From positions 42,645,861 to 42,709,860 of the forward strand of contig OY744613.1 in the NCBI GenBank assembly GCA_963556255.1: 64,000 nucleotides of DNA. The letters are read 5' to 3'. This document shows positions 21,554-32,548 of the stretch, one piece after another; positions within the stretch are counted from its first letter, which is position 1; every line of letters begins with the position of its first letter. Source of the DNA: Allolobophora icterica. Its lineage: Eukaryota > Annelida > Clitellata > Crassiclitellata > Lumbricidae. The translations under genes and the position numbers were made by a program. Below the pieces are notes generated by a model, which did not search any database, was not told the DNA's origin, and worked only from the letters and a program-made list of their open reading frames with translations.

Positions 21554-21637
21554 GTACAGGAGGCAGATTAGTGAAAAAGTTTATGTTTGATTTTTTCACC
21601 TATTACACTGTTATCAACATTTACTGGATGGTCACGT
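21554..21637 (+). other. 3' flank conserved between ZNF copies 2 and 3
   Basis: GTACAGGAGGCAGATTAGTG and the following 70 bases match 27,655-27,745 closely. The duplication therefore extends past the stop, and the similarity is cut off by the fold-back insertion. Confidence 0.7.
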
Positions 21638-21823
21638 TAGCTGGATGAGCGACGAAAATGAGCTGAAACAAGGAGCTGGAAGAGCGATGAAAATGACATG
21701 AAACCAATGAAAATATCGCTCAAGCTAGAAGCTGCAATATCGTGATCCTTTCGCCTGTGAACCATTTGTCGTGAACCTTTTGTCGGTGAACCTTTTGTCT
21801 GTGAACCTTTTGTCGTGACACCA
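21638..21823. mobile_element. Fold-back element, one arm only
   Basis: Internal core units (GAGCTGGAAGAGCGATGAAA) lead into the terminal cassette of repeated GTGAACCTTTTGTCG words ending GTCGTGACACC. The other arm is absent. Same family as 31,167 and 47,404. Confidence 0.7.
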
Positions 21824-22194
21824 TCTCGCACTGGGAGTGCTTCTGAATGGCCCTCCAGCTAGATGCGCTTTATAAATATCCCAATACAATACAATATTGG
21901 TTTGGAGTGATGCTTTATTTTGCATGTTCAATGATCTATTTCCTGTTGTTTTTTCTCATTACAATCTTACGTAGTGAACTGTGAATATTTGTGTTTGAAT
22001 AAGCACACTTTGGAACCTATTGGTCATGTACTTTTTTCGTTTTTGGAACATTTTTAGTTCGATTAGGGCATGTTGCATGTGTCAAAGTAAACATTTAAAA
22101 GGTGGGATATGGGTTAAGAAAGACTGACAGTGTGTTATAAATGTTTTATATATAAATAGTAAAATAAACATATTATTTTCTTATTTTTCAAAAT

Positions 22195-22834
22195 GAATGT
22201 AAACAATGAACTATCTTCCTCGTCCTCTTCTTCTTCTTCTATCTTCCGTCAGATGTCTGCCGACGATGGGCTGTGTGCAAGATGGCTCCAATTCTCTGTC
22301 TCTGGTAGTATCCAGGACAGTAACTCTCATGTCCATGTCTTGTTCCTTAAGATCTCGTCTAACGTTTCCAATCTTTGTCCTTGTTTCTCTTCCTCGAATT
22401 CGTTTTCCCTCCACGTGGCAATAATTATAATAGTAATCTCTTGTTGTCCATTCTTGTTGCATGCCCATACCATGTCAGTCTTTAATATAAATCTTGTCAA
22501 CCAGTGTTTCCCTCTGTCCCGACTCCTTCCGGATTATCTGATTACGAATCCTATGATCCAATCTCGTCTTATCCTCCAACATTTTTTCCTTTCTGTTAGT
22601 TCATGCAGTTGCTATGGCGACTCAGCAAACGCAGATTGTTTATAAGTATCTATCCATTTAGTGCCACTCGAGTTTCGACAGAATTCAGTGCACAGCTCAT
22701 CATGGCATACAGAAGCAAGTAAAGCAGGTCTGGTGACTGGCCGCGTCCTTGCGTACGCCCACTGTGATCGTAAACTACTCCGTTAGTTTTCCATCCACTG
22801 CGACTGCACTCACTGACAATGTGCTGTATAGCTC
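22195..22834 (-). mobile_element. LINE relic, RTE-like
   Basis: On the minus strand: GRGQSPDLLYLLLYAMMS (an RT motif near 22,690-22,770), then LRLLSRHSNCMN remnants. The C-terminal signature is GKRIRGRETRTKIGNVRRDL with DTTRDRELEP (22,270-22,420), which matches the usual GK+RRGRP..W...V..DL...A.DR pattern of LINE C-termini. Frameshifted. The RT part is paralogous to 31,706-31,865. Confidence 0.75.
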
Positions 22835-22842
22835 TTCTATAG

Positions 22843-23663
22843 CAGCGGTTCCCAAACTTCTCAGTGTGACGGACCGGCAGGAATTCACTTTCAATGCGAC
22901 GGACCGGCAGGATTTTCCCATTGCAGCAGGACCGATACCCAATTTATTAGCTTTATTTCTTTCTCAATCACTAAAGATGTATTAATTATAAGATTTAAAA
23001 AACGAGAATTAGGCTAAAACAAATCTTGGAATTTGGTACAAATAATAAAGTTACATTGAAAGGAGCGGATATTGTTGGGAAAATGTCACAAATTTAACCA
23101 CAGTTCTAATTATAAAATAAGTTGTAAGCAAGTTAATGTGATACGAATTAATATATTCACTGGTCCAATATGAATCAAAACTTTGCATTTTGTTAAAAAA
23201 TATAAATAATTCATGCTAATGCTTTTCATTAATATATTTATTATATTTTATTCTTGTAATTTTGAAATTTATCATATAATTGTACTTACAATATCAAACC
23301 TAAAAGTAGACGCGTCTATTGACGAAAGCAGTGACCAAATTATTAAGAGATACGTCACCTCCGGTTTCTAATTGGCGGTCAAAAACCCAAATGTTACGAT
23401 CAAAATTTCTAGTAAAGGTGAACAACATCTATTTGACCTGTCAGCAATTCGTCGAGAAACTATTCGGCTGTTTTAGTTTACAATAGCTGAAATACATTCA
23501 CTTTCAGAACAAATCGTGATTTATGAGGCAATCGTGTTTTTGAAGATAGTTCGAAGCGACACCCCATCGAGAAAACGTAGTTTTTCCTGACTCACTTCGC
23601 GGACCGGCAACTGAGGGCTCGCGGACCGGCACCGGTCCGCGGACCATAGTTTGGGAACCACTG
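22843..23663. mobile_element. Charlie-like hAT non-autonomous element
   Basis: Termini CAGCGGTTCCCAAACTT / AGTTTGGGAACCACTG are classical hAT ends. The perfect 8-bp target duplication is TTCTATAG (22,835-22,842 and 23,664-23,671). The interior is 821 bp with GACGGACCGGCAGGA repeated near the left end and GGACCGGC repeated near the right end. No transposase frame. Confidence 0.9.
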
Positions 23664-23671
23664 TTCTATAG

Positions 23672-24315
23672 TACTATCACCAAGTCCTCTGCAATTCCAT
23701 TGTTCCTTAGTACCTGCCACAACCTCTGTTGTCATACACTATCGAATTCCTGTTTATAATCTTTGAAATTCTGTACAAAGTTCGATTTCTTTTGCAGTAG
23801 CCAACTTCTCCGATAGGCTAGCTGTCGAATAACGACGAATAATTTGATTCAGTAGCTCTTCACTGATTGATGTTGCCATTCGCAAGAGGGAGAAGAATAG
23901 CATAATCCAACTTCCAATTGTAGTATTCTTTCCATAAATGATTACACGCATTTTGAAGAACTGGACAAAAGAGGCGATTCGAGACTGCCATAATTTTATA
24001 ATATAATTGCTACACTATCAATTGTGAGTTATTCCCGACTGTTTAATCAGTTGACAATATAAGTACAGTTGTTGCATTTTTATATATTTATATTGTTTTA
24101 TAGGTCAATGTCACCGAATTCGTGTCTTTTTCGCAAATGGGTGAATGTGACTTAGGCTATGCTGCACGGGATCTTTGGATTTTGGGCGATCGGGTTGTGT
24201 AACCCTAGACTTGAATTTTAAAATGCAGCTTCCACTCGAAGGTATAGCTTTTTTAGTCGCACAAATACATAGGCTACACTGACCATAACCCTAAGCCCTA
24301 ACCGAACCTCACGAC
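23672..24315 (+). repeat. Duplicated upstream segment of ZNF copy 3
   Basis: Paralogous to 18,600-18,950 and to 32,549-33,360. It includes the TTCGCAAATGGGTGAATGTG block and CCCTAAC-type words from 24,290. Confidence 0.65.
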
Positions 24316-24462
24316 CAGTGCTTAAAGTGGTTTGGGTGAGCAGTGGGAACGTAAAAGAAGAGTTTCATTGAAACCCATGCGTGAGCAGTGGGAACGCAAG
24401 CAAAGAATGTCGAGAGCAGTGGGAACGCCGTTCCCACGCGTTCCCACCCACTTTAACCCCGG
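24316..24462. mobile_element. Small hAT-like MITE
   Basis: 147 bp flanked by a perfect 8-bp duplication CTCACGAC (24,308-24,315 and 24,463-24,470). Ends CAGTGCTTAAAGTGG / CCACTTTAACCCCGG. The GCAGTGGGAACG unit recurs three times inside. Confidence 0.8.
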
Positions 24463-24470
24463 CTCACGAC

Positions 24471-25112
24471 GCTAACCCTGGCCCTAACCGACCCTCACGA
24501 TGCAAAGACACCCACCCAGATAGTACACAGGCACCCCCATTGTACATGATCGCCGAATGATCTTCCGAAAGATCCCCACGAGTTTGCTCATCCTCCATTC
24601 TCGCCTATTACTTTCACCTCTCCTCCGCTCGCACTGTCCTCCGCTGCATTCCACTCACTACTGAAACCAAACTCTTGAAGCTATCCTGTCCTGTCTCTAT
24701 TCCTGTGCCACCACACAACACACATAACCGATTACCACCGTAGTACCTGGCCGTCTCCTCGGCTTGACCTTCTCGGACTTAAGTGACCTGGCACTGGAAC
24801 GAACAAAAGGCAGTCTGGCTATTGCGGATTTGATTTGATATAGCGCCGGTGTCTGGTCTGCCTGACATGGATTTTTTCGTGGCGCTGAGAAATTTCGGAG
24901 ATTTAGATTAGATTATATTTCTGAGTTCTATCTTGTGTAACGACCTCTGCTCTGCCTCTCTTGATCTGGCCCCATGAAACTGGACTACTCTCAGGAAACG
25001 CCGTCTGATTTGACGTAGCACTCGTGATTAGGCTGGTACCCTGTGCTTGGCCTTCGAGTGGCGCTTTAGAAGTTTGCAGATTACGATTGCAATTAATCTT
25101 ATATTTTTATAG
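24471..25112 (+). other. Upstream/intron region of ZNF copy 3
   Basis: Partly pyrimidine-rich. Contains 'gatttgatatagcgccggtgt' and 'cttcgagtggcgcttta' fragments of a dispersed repeat. No gene. Confidence 0.35.
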
Positions 25113-25260
25113 CTCCATTATGATCCTGCACGGCAGCACTGGGCTACAGTCGATGTCACCCCTAGAGAAATTTGCAGTCGGTCAAAAGAACGAAGGATCG
25201 GTCCCGACAAGTCAGAGGCAGCTTAAAGAGAATTTAAGCGCGCTTGAACAAAAATTAGAT
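25113..25260 (+). CDS. Candidate 5' coding exon of ZNF copy 3
   Basis: Acceptor cttatatttttatag before 25,113; ATG at 25,120. It encodes 47 residues (MILHGSTGLQSMSPLEKF, GQKNEGSVPTSQRQLKENLS, ALEQKLD) and then a possible donor GAT|GTATAG in phase 0. The second half is a likely short coiled coil. The exon recurs, truncated, at 33,373, conserved in reading frame, which argues that it is or was coding. The next exon candidate at 25,353 begins in phase 0. Its link to the finger array is inferred from order and duplication, not shown. Confidence 0.45.
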
Positions 25261-25352
25261 GTATAGCGACTATGTGACCATGACAATGAGTCTAGAATGT
25301 AAGCCACCAAGAGCTTAACAGTGTGAATAGATTTTTGTTTTGTGTTTTTCAG

Positions 25353-25490
25353 AACCTTGACTTTCACAAAGAAAGCTCTGCTACCAAATGTAACATTCAC
25401 TTGAGGCATGACAAGCAAATGACAATTTATGTCATAAATCTTTTTCACAGAAAGGTCATCTAGACCTACATGGATAAAAACCAAGCACGA
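25353..25490 (+). pseudogene. Second 5' exon candidate merging into a finger relic
   Basis: Acceptor tttgtgtttttcag, then NLDFHKESSATKCNIHLRH. The frame then runs into a damaged finger whose intact form would be CHKSFSQKGHLDLHG, here frameshifted by an extra base (AAATGACAATTTATGTC) and stopped at GTCATCTAG. Parallel damage is seen at 19,205. Confidence 0.5.
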
Positions 25491-25868
25491 ATCGATGGCA
25501 CTGGGCAGGTGTGAGTGAAAAACACACTCCATATACCTACACAGTAACCGTCTCAGAGGAACCAATAGCTATTACGATCTTGGTTCAATTTGAAAGTGAA
25601 AAATTCTGTACTTCCAGAATTTGCAAACAGTTTGCATGTTCTCTACCTCTAAGGCTGTGATTGCAGGGTTAGTCTTCTATTCACCAAAAGAGTTTGCAGA
25701 ATTGTCGGAACTTTTAATTTGTGACGGAGCATAGAATGAAAATCCATTCTTCATCTGAGACACATTCTGTACCAGGGACTGCGAATGATATAAGATCTAA
25801 AAATCATAGAAGGTCTGCTCACAGGATATAAATAACATTCATGCAACGAATCATAGCACGGTAATTCA

Positions 25869-26169
25869 GTGAATGTGAATTTTATTTCAACTGTTTGCAG
25901 GGAGAATAAGTGCCTCAGCTCGGCACGTAAGAAAAAGTGCAATTTATGTCACAAAACATTTGCAGAAAATTGGTATCTGAAAATACATACAAGAACAAAG
26001 AACAGAGAAAAGCCACAAAATTTCAAATTATGTGAGAACGCATTTGGAGAATTCTGATAGTAAAATCACTTGGGAGCGCAGTCAACGTATATTGTGTAAA
26101 ACAAGTGCAAGTGTGATTTTATGTGACAAAGCATTTACATACATTGATCAGTTGAAATGCCGTACAAGA
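25869..26169 (+). pseudogene. Degenerate fingers 5' of ZNF copy 3
   Basis: KKCNLCHKTFAENWYLKIHT is a good finger. After it, NREKPQNFKLCENAFGEF runs into a stop. A third remnant (ILCDKAFTYIDQLKCRTR) has its first Cys thrown out of frame by one extra T. Confidence 0.65.
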
Positions 26170-27656
26170 ATGCGCCATGGAGAAAACCCTTATGAGTGCA
26201 ATTTATGCCACAAAACATTTGCAGATATGTGGGACCTCGACTGCCATACAAGAAGCCACCCTGAAGAGAAACCATACAAATGCAATTTATGTCGTAAATC
26301 ATTTTCACAGAAGGGTCATCTAGACCTACATAGAAGATCCCACACTGGAGAAAAACCATACAAGTGCAATATATGCCATAAAGAATTTACAGGTAAGTAT
26401 GGTTTGGGCTTACATAGAAGAATCCACACCGGAGAAAAACCATATCAGTGCAGTGTTTGTGAGAGGGCATTTGCAGACAGTAAATATCTGAAATGCCACA
26501 TGAGAACCCACACAGGAGAAAAACCATACAAATGCAATTTCTGTCATAAAACATTTGCAGAGAAGAGCAGTCTAAACCTACATGGAAGAACCCACACTGG
26601 AGAAAAACCATACAAATGCAATTTATGTCATAAATCATTTCCACAGAGGGGTAATCTAGACCTACATATAAGAACCCACACTGGAGAAAAACCATACAAA
26701 TGCAATTTATGTCATAAATCATTTTCACAGAGGGGTAATCTAGACCTACATATAAGAACCCACACCAGAGAAAAACCATACAAATGCAATTTATGCCATA
26801 AAGCATTTGCATATAAGTGTAGTTTGAACTTACATAAAAGAATCCACACTGGAGAAAAACCATATCAGTGCATTGTTTGTCAGAGGGCATTTGCAGACAG
26901 TAGACATTTGAAATACCATACAAGAACACACACAGGAGAAAAACCATACAAATGCAATTTATGCCATAAAACGTTTTCACGGTGAGCAGTCTAAACCGCC
27001 ATGTAAGAAACCACAATGGAGAAAAACCATACGAGTGTAATTTATGCCATAAAACATTTCCACAGAAATGTGACCTTAACCGCCATACAACATCCCACAC
27101 TGGAGAAAAACAATACAAATGCAATTTGTGTGATAAATCATTTTCACGGAAAGATCATCTAAACGAACACAGAAAAACCCACTCTGGAGAAAAAATCGAT
27201 CAGTGCATTGTTCGTCAAAAGGCATTTGCAGACCGTAGTCATCTGAAATGTCATACAAGAGAAAAGCCATGCATATCATGTGAAAATGTTTCCACAAATG
27301 ATTGTCAGTGCCAAGGTACTAAATCCTGTGATAGATTCCTCAGATTGACTGAATATGACAACCGTCTGTGTGGGAAGGAGTTGTCCTTCACAGAAGCTAC
27401 CAGCATACGACAATCTTCATATGGGGCAAGGGTACAGGCAGTTCTTAATGAAAAACAACTTTCTGAAGATCGATCGAGTGTTCGTGTCAATTTTAGCCAT
27501 TTTATTTTGAGATCTTATGGTTGTGGAATGTGTGATGAAATGTTCGAAATCGAAAAGGAATTTATGGAACATTGTTTCCATCACTACGCTATTGCTCCTG
27601 GAAAAGATACTTTTCTTGAACTATTTGAAATTCATCTTTTGAGTTATTTTCCTTGA
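26170..27656 (+). pseudogene. ZNF copy 3: frameshifted C2H2 zinc-finger gene
   Basis: From ATG 26,170 (MRHGENPYECN) there are nine full fingers and the start of a tenth (CHKTFSR), then TGA at 26,983. The same finger resumes one frame over (SSLNRHVRNH) and continues through two more good fingers. A degenerate finger follows (CIVRQKAF has lost its second Cys), then a linker and the module YGCGMCDEMFEIEKEFMEH with the DTFLELFE tail, ending FP. Relative to neighbouring fingers (TTTGCAGAGAAGAGCAGTC), one base is missing at about 26,980. Total length is 1 nt short of a multiple of three, consistent with a single deletion. Either a recent pseudogene or an assembly error. Confidence 0.8.
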
Positions 27657-27836
27657 GTACAGGAGGCAGATTAGTGAAAAAGTTTCGGTTTGATTTTTTC
27701 ACCTATCACACTGTAATCAACATTTACTGGATGGTCACGTTAATACACAGAAACCATTCTCGACGTTACTACTCAAAGTCGAAGTTATGTCTGTTTAGCG
27801 TATGGTGTGTTTGTACATCTTGGAGTCAGGACTATA
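27657..27836 (+). other. 3' flank of ZNF copy 3
   Basis: First about 90 bp match the 3' flank of copy 2. The rest is unique up to the mariner-type insertion. Confidence 0.6.
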
Positions 27837-28827
27837 CACCGTGTCTCAAAATAAACTGTGCAAAATTGTTTCTGTCAGAGCTTCGTCAAATTTTCACCAA
27901 TTTTAATAATTTTTGGTAGGTTGATGGCAAAATAGCTGAAATTTTATGCTATACATAAATTTTCCACCTCACCTGACTCATGTCACCGCACTACCTTGTT
28001 AGCACAGCTGTACCAATTTCTTATATAATGCTTAAATTTTATTACATTCTACAAACTATCTGACGACTTAATTAGCACGCAGTAAAGTAACATATGGTTT
28101 ACTTAGCAAAGATTTTAATTGCTATGACAGATCTGCTTAAAATTGTTAGAATTGGTGCTCGAAATGTGCCCCGCTTACACGGACACAAGCGCTTAGAGGG
28201 CGACGCCACTGGCCGATAGCAGCATCAACGATCGACTGGTCAAAGCGCGCCCACTCGTCGATCAGACGCGTTTTGAGTTCGTCGACGTTGGCTATTCTGA
28301 AGCGGTAAACCTTTTCCTGCAGCACACTCCATATGCTATAGTCGACTGGGTTAAGATCCGGTGAATTCAGCGGCCACAGTGTTGGAGGTATGAAGTCGGG
28401 CGTTTCTCGCTGCAGGAAAGAGACAGTGTCGCGTGCTCGATGCGCTGGGCGCCGCCGCGCCATCCTGTTGACAGACAAAAAACTCGCCCTGGGATATCCG
28501 GCGTATGTCTGGCAGTAGCTTCTGGGCAAGAAGGTTGTCGCGATAGTAGGCACAATTCACTTTGACACCCGGCTCGATGAAATGGATTTCAGTGCAGCCA
28601 AGTTTCGAGCACTCTAGTTGTTAAAATTTAAGCGTTATATACGAAATTGGTACATCTGTGTTTAACAAGGTAGTGCGGTGACATGAGTAAGGTGAGGTAG
28701 AAAATTTATGTATAGCATAAAATTTCAGCTATTTTGCCATCTACCTACCAAAAATTATAAAAATTGGTGGAAATTTGACCAAGTTCTGACAGAAACAATT
28801 TTGCACAGTGTATTTTGAGACACGGTG
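27837..28827 (-). mobile_element. Tc1/mariner-type element with long TIRs
   Basis: Perfect ends CACCGTGTCTCAAAATA / TATTTTGAGACACGGTG, flanked by TA on both sides (27,835-27,836 and 28,828-28,829). The inverted repeats extend about 200 bp each. The 991-bp element holds only the C-terminal part of a transposase. Confidence 0.9.
28146..28560 (-). pseudogene. Truncated mariner-superfamily transposase
   Basis: Carries the DDE-fold end: GEFFVCQQDGA (second catalytic Asp), then RARDTVSFLQRETPDFIPP and LNSPDLNPVDYSIWSVLQEK, with the C-terminal YRFRIANVDELKTRL. The N-terminal DNA-binding domain and first Asp region are missing. Frames switch within QQDGA...HRARD because of a small GC-rich insertion. 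Not functional. IS630-Tc1-mariner superfamily by motif; subfamily not assigned. Confidence 0.85.
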
Positions 28828-28829
28828 TA

Positions 28830-30035
28830 CATGCATCTGCCATAGGTTTTGAGTGGGTTTTTTAATCCCTCTGGCAACCATCCGCCATTTGGCATTCTTA
28901 ATTAAGGTCGCTGCAAAAAGTCTTTACTTTCGTATTGTTACAGTAATAAACTTGGCATGTCAACCTTGCAGTAATCTGAAATTAGGAAATGATGAAGTAT
29001 GTGAGAACCAGACAGTGGAGACGTTGTGGATTATCACACATAATCCATCTTCGTGTATTTAGTCAATTCTCTAAGAGCCGTTTATTCAGGCATGGTGGGA
29101 TTTTACAAGTGGTTTTAAGAAGGTACTGCTACACATTGTACTTTTTTTTAATTTTGTGTGTCATGCATGTTAAACATTTTACACATACTTTAAACGTACA
29201 GAAAATGTGTATATTTATGCTGTGTATTTGGACCTAATAATTATACCACACATTAAAGCCTCGATTTTATTTCAGTATGTTTCTAAAATTTGTCTCTTTA
29301 TATGGTACTTTGCAGTAGGTCGGTAGTTATAGGTGCCACTAAGTAGAGAGCCGTAAAGGCGCTCCTGAAGAGAATGGAGGTTGGATGACAGAATAAGAGA
29401 ATTACCGACCACCATTAGTAAGAAGACATAATTGCATTCATCTAACACAAGCAATTTTTAAAAAGTCAGTCTCAAGCATCTCATCAGTTACAGCAAAGAG
29501 ATCTCAACTATTACAGATTATCCTGAGGTGTTGCTTTGGCGCTTCATTGGAATGACAAACCCTCTCTGGAAAGAATTATCTTGTTGGTTCCGATTATTAA
29601 ATAAAGTTTGACTTGGAAGTGCAGAAAGGATACACCTTTTGCTAGCCTTGCCAACTGTCACTAGGGACCCAGCGTGGAAGCAGAGGCCCTGGAGCCTTGG
29701 CACCAATGACGCGAATGCTCACACAGGTACTGTCTCTGTGACGCCGAGGCAGGAGCATGCTCAAACAACTTTTTGGAAACGTTAATACTATAAAAATTTA
29801 CAGTGACATGAATTATTATATCCGATATAATATAATTTTATCCACCTTAGATATGTACTTGGATGAGGTTGGCTCACACAACTTGTAAACACCTCGCAGC
29901 TGCCACTGTTTTAGCCTCGACTTATGAGTTTGGATAGGAAGTCCTTTCCATCGCCGTCGGATCTGTTTACCGACATGGTGCGAATAGTGTACATAATTAT
30001 TATAGATGAGTTGGCTAGGGGGCGCTGGTGGAACG
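28830..30035. other. No gene recognised
   Basis: Short frames only. A GGCGCTCCTGAAGAGAATGG stretch near 29,358 resembles fragments of the 'agaggcgct' repeat. Confidence 0.4.
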
Positions 30036-30115
30036 GAAACAAATTTCTCCTTAGGCGGGGATTTGAATCTCCGACCTCTCACTTCAGAGTTCAACACGTT
30101 GACCACTAATCGGAA
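30036..30115 (-). repeat. tRNA-like SINE head
   Basis: Minus strand: TTAGTGGTCAACGTGTTGAA (A-box side) and GAGATTCAAATCCCC (B-box side). Degenerate. Confidence 0.5.
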
Positions 30116-30409
30116 TGTGTCGACTAAAGAAGTGTTGACGCTGTTGATGTCACTATGAACTGGGAACTAGAAATGCTAAGATTGTAGGTAAAAATAGGAA
30201 ACGGAAATCATTTAAAAGGTGAAAAGTTAAGGGAATACATTAAGATATTGGTGGGGTCGTTTACGAACCCAGCAGTATTTTTGCGGAACTCAACACGCCA
30301 CCCATTCCCGATAATTTTATAAAGCTGGAAAGGAATGTGACAATTCCTAAATTTGTTTGTTAACGGTTGAAATTTAGTACATGTACAACAATCATAAAAG
30401 ACCCCACCC

Positions 30410-30585
30410 GATATGGTTAGGGCTAATCTTGTCTACCATGTGTTTCTCAGCTCCTTCCGGATTATCTCTTTTCGAATTGCCTCCTATCTCGGCTTGTCCT
30501 CCCGATATTTTTCAGGTCTGTCAGTTCATGCAGTTGCTATGGCGACGTTGCAACCAATACAATGTCATCAGCAAAACGCAGATTG
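30410..30585 (-). mobile_element. LINE relic (RTE-like), part 1
   Basis: Minus strand NNLRFADDIVLVATSPQQLH is the RT FADD box of RTE/BovB-type elements. Continues after the piggyBac-like insertion at 31,706-31,865. Confidence 0.75.
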
Positions 30586-30589
30586 TTAA

Positions 30590-31701
30590 CCCCTTGGAGG
30601 TGAGGTTGGGTATGACACACCCCATAGCTATTCCACGTTGCGTTTTCTACGGAAAACGTGGAACCAGCTTGAATTTTTTTGTCTAGGCCTACCTTAGTAA
30701 ATGTGAAATATGAACATTTTAAGACAATATCAGCTGCTATTGAATGCACAATTTTTTAAATTTTGTTGCATATTAAAAGAAATTTAAAATTTTCGTATAT
30801 ATTTTGATTTTATCAAATTAAAACAGTAATGGCGCAGTGCCGAAAAATTAATTGGGAGATAATATAAGACATTGCAGCATATAATTTTGCATCGATGCAA
30901 AATTGATGCATTATTACGGGTATTATTCGTGCGTTTGGTAATGTTTTGAATGAGTATTGAAAAATGCACGTGCTAAGGAGATATTGCATGGTTATTAATT
31001 CACCTGTTGGCCATTTTAATAATGATCGAAAAGAAGTTATTTGTTGTGATAATTACCAGTTTAGTTGATAATTGGTTATAAAGCTACAGTTTAGCTCAAA
31101 ATTAATGCTATATAGTTGATATCGCGACTTGCAAGTAAAAAATATGTATTGGGGTAGGCCTATGTCGGTTCCACGACAAAAGGTTCACGACAAAAGGTTC
31201 ACCGACAAAAGGTTCACGGACATATGGTTCACGGACAAATGGTTCACGATCTTCCAGCTTCCATTTTGAGCTATATTTTCATCATCGCTCATCCAGTTTC
31301 TAGTTTGAGCTACATTTTCATCGGTCATCCAGCTTCTAGTTCGTGATTTTTTACATTGGACTGCGAAAAAGCATGTTTGGCTCTATTTTCATGAAACTAG
31401 AAGCTGGACGAGCGATGAAAATATAGCTTAAATTAGAAGCTGGATCAGCGATGACGAAAATGTAGCTGAAACTAGGAGCTGGAAGATCGATGAAAATATA
31501 GCTCAAACAGAAGATGGAATATCAATGAAAATATAGATCAAACTAGAAGCTGGAAGATCGTGAACCATTTGTCCGTGAACCTTTTGTCGTGAACCTTTTG
31601 TCGGTGAACCATTTGTCCGTGAACCATTTGTCGTGACACCGCCTATGTCATACCCCACCTCACCACAAACGTTCCAATCTTTCACCTCACTTCCAAAAGG
31701 G
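30590..31701. mobile_element. piggyBac-like non-autonomous element
   Basis: Flanked by TTAA on both sides (30,586-30,589; 31,702-31,705). Ends CCCCTTGGAGGTGAGG / CACTTCCAAAAGGG are imperfect inverted repeats that extend to GGGTATGACA on both arms; the right arm has about 22 extra bases. It splits a LINE. The paralogous LINE at 22,640 (GCAGATTG then TTTATAAG) gives the empty site. No transposase. Confidence 0.75.
31167..31640. mobile_element. Complete fold-back element, GGTTCACGACAAA type
   Basis: 474 bp with a perfect 9-bp target duplication GCCTATGTC (31,158-31,166 and 31,641-31,649). Each arm is a run of degenerate GGTTCACGACAAA(A/T) words. The interior consists of core units (ACTAGAAGCTGGA, then GATCGATGAAAATATAGCTC) in opposite orientations. 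The target duplication length and long structured arms suggest a Mutator-like mechanism, but this is inference. Confidence 0.85.
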
Positions 31702-31705
31702 TTAA

Positions 31706-31865
31706 GTGACTGTCCATTAGTGTCACTCCAGATTCACAAGTCAGGATTCAGTTCACAGCTCATCATGGCCTCCAGAAGCAAGTTAAATAGGTCTGGTGAC
31801 AGACCGCGTCCTTGCTTACGCCCACTGTGATCTTAAACTACTCCGTTAATTTTCCATAGACTGCA
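31706..31865 (-). mobile_element. LINE relic (RTE-like), part 2
   Basis: Minus strand GRKQGRGLSPDLFNLLLEAM, an RT motif in good frame, paralogous to 22,690-22,770. Confidence 0.75.
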
Positions 31866-31879
31866 CTCAATGACTTGTT

Positions 31880-32170
31880 GTATAAATATTCTAGTTGTAC
31901 AATCGGCCGGCTGAATGATAACATACTGGCACGAAGAGCAGGACTCGGGTTCGAAAGCCGCTAGCCCCAAAAAGGTCAACTCAGCCTTCCACCCCCTACA
32001 GGGCAGAAGCAAAATGAGTAGTAGTTTCACTGCGCAGGTAACCTTGGGTTCTGCGTAAAGACATGGCCACCTACCGCCGACGTATGGCAATGTCATCTAA
32101 AGGTTGGTGGCTTAATACCGCAGATCAGCACCTGGCCGGACGCTCGAAAAACGAGTATGGACAAAACCTA
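31880..32170 (+). repeat. tRNA-derived SINE
   Basis: B box GGGTTCGAAAGCC near 31,948, with an A-box-like CGGCTGAATGATAAC upstream. It continues AGGTCAACTCAGCCTTCCAC, a body widely seen in invertebrate tRNA SINEs. Inserted between TATTCTAG and CTAGTACTATC, the site that in the paralog at 23,660 reads uninterrupted apart from the hAT element. Confidence 0.65.
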
Positions 32171-32179
32171 GTACTATCA

Positions 32180-32548
32180 CAGTATAAATAATACACAGTA
32201 CGTCGACTCCCGGCCGATGCAACAGTCAGAATGTGTGATCGACCGCCATTTTTAACACGAGCTCTTACACGTCGATACACCGGAACCCATCACATCAAAT
32301 ATTTTCAAACGTTACAACAACATTGAGGACTACACGCCGATACACCGGAATCCATCACATAAAATATTTTTTAAACGTTACATCAACATCGAGGACTTCA
32401 TTAGAATTAGCAATATTATTTCTAACCTTAATTTCAGCTTAGGCCTAAATCTATAATTCAAGAGCTCGGATTCAAAATAGCGCCACCCAAAAAACTAGTC
32501 AACAGTTAGCATTGCGAGTCGACGTACTGTGTAATTATTTATACTGTG
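32180..32548. mobile_element. TIR element with 9-bp target duplication
   Basis: Inverted ends CAGTATAAATAATACACAG / CTGTGTAATTATTTATACTG, continuing to GTACGTCGAC / GTCGACGTAC. GTACTATCA flanks both sides (32,171-32,179; 32,549-32,557) and occurs once at the paralogous site 23,668. The interior has two diverged copies of CACGYCGATACACCGGAAYCC. Confidence 0.8.
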
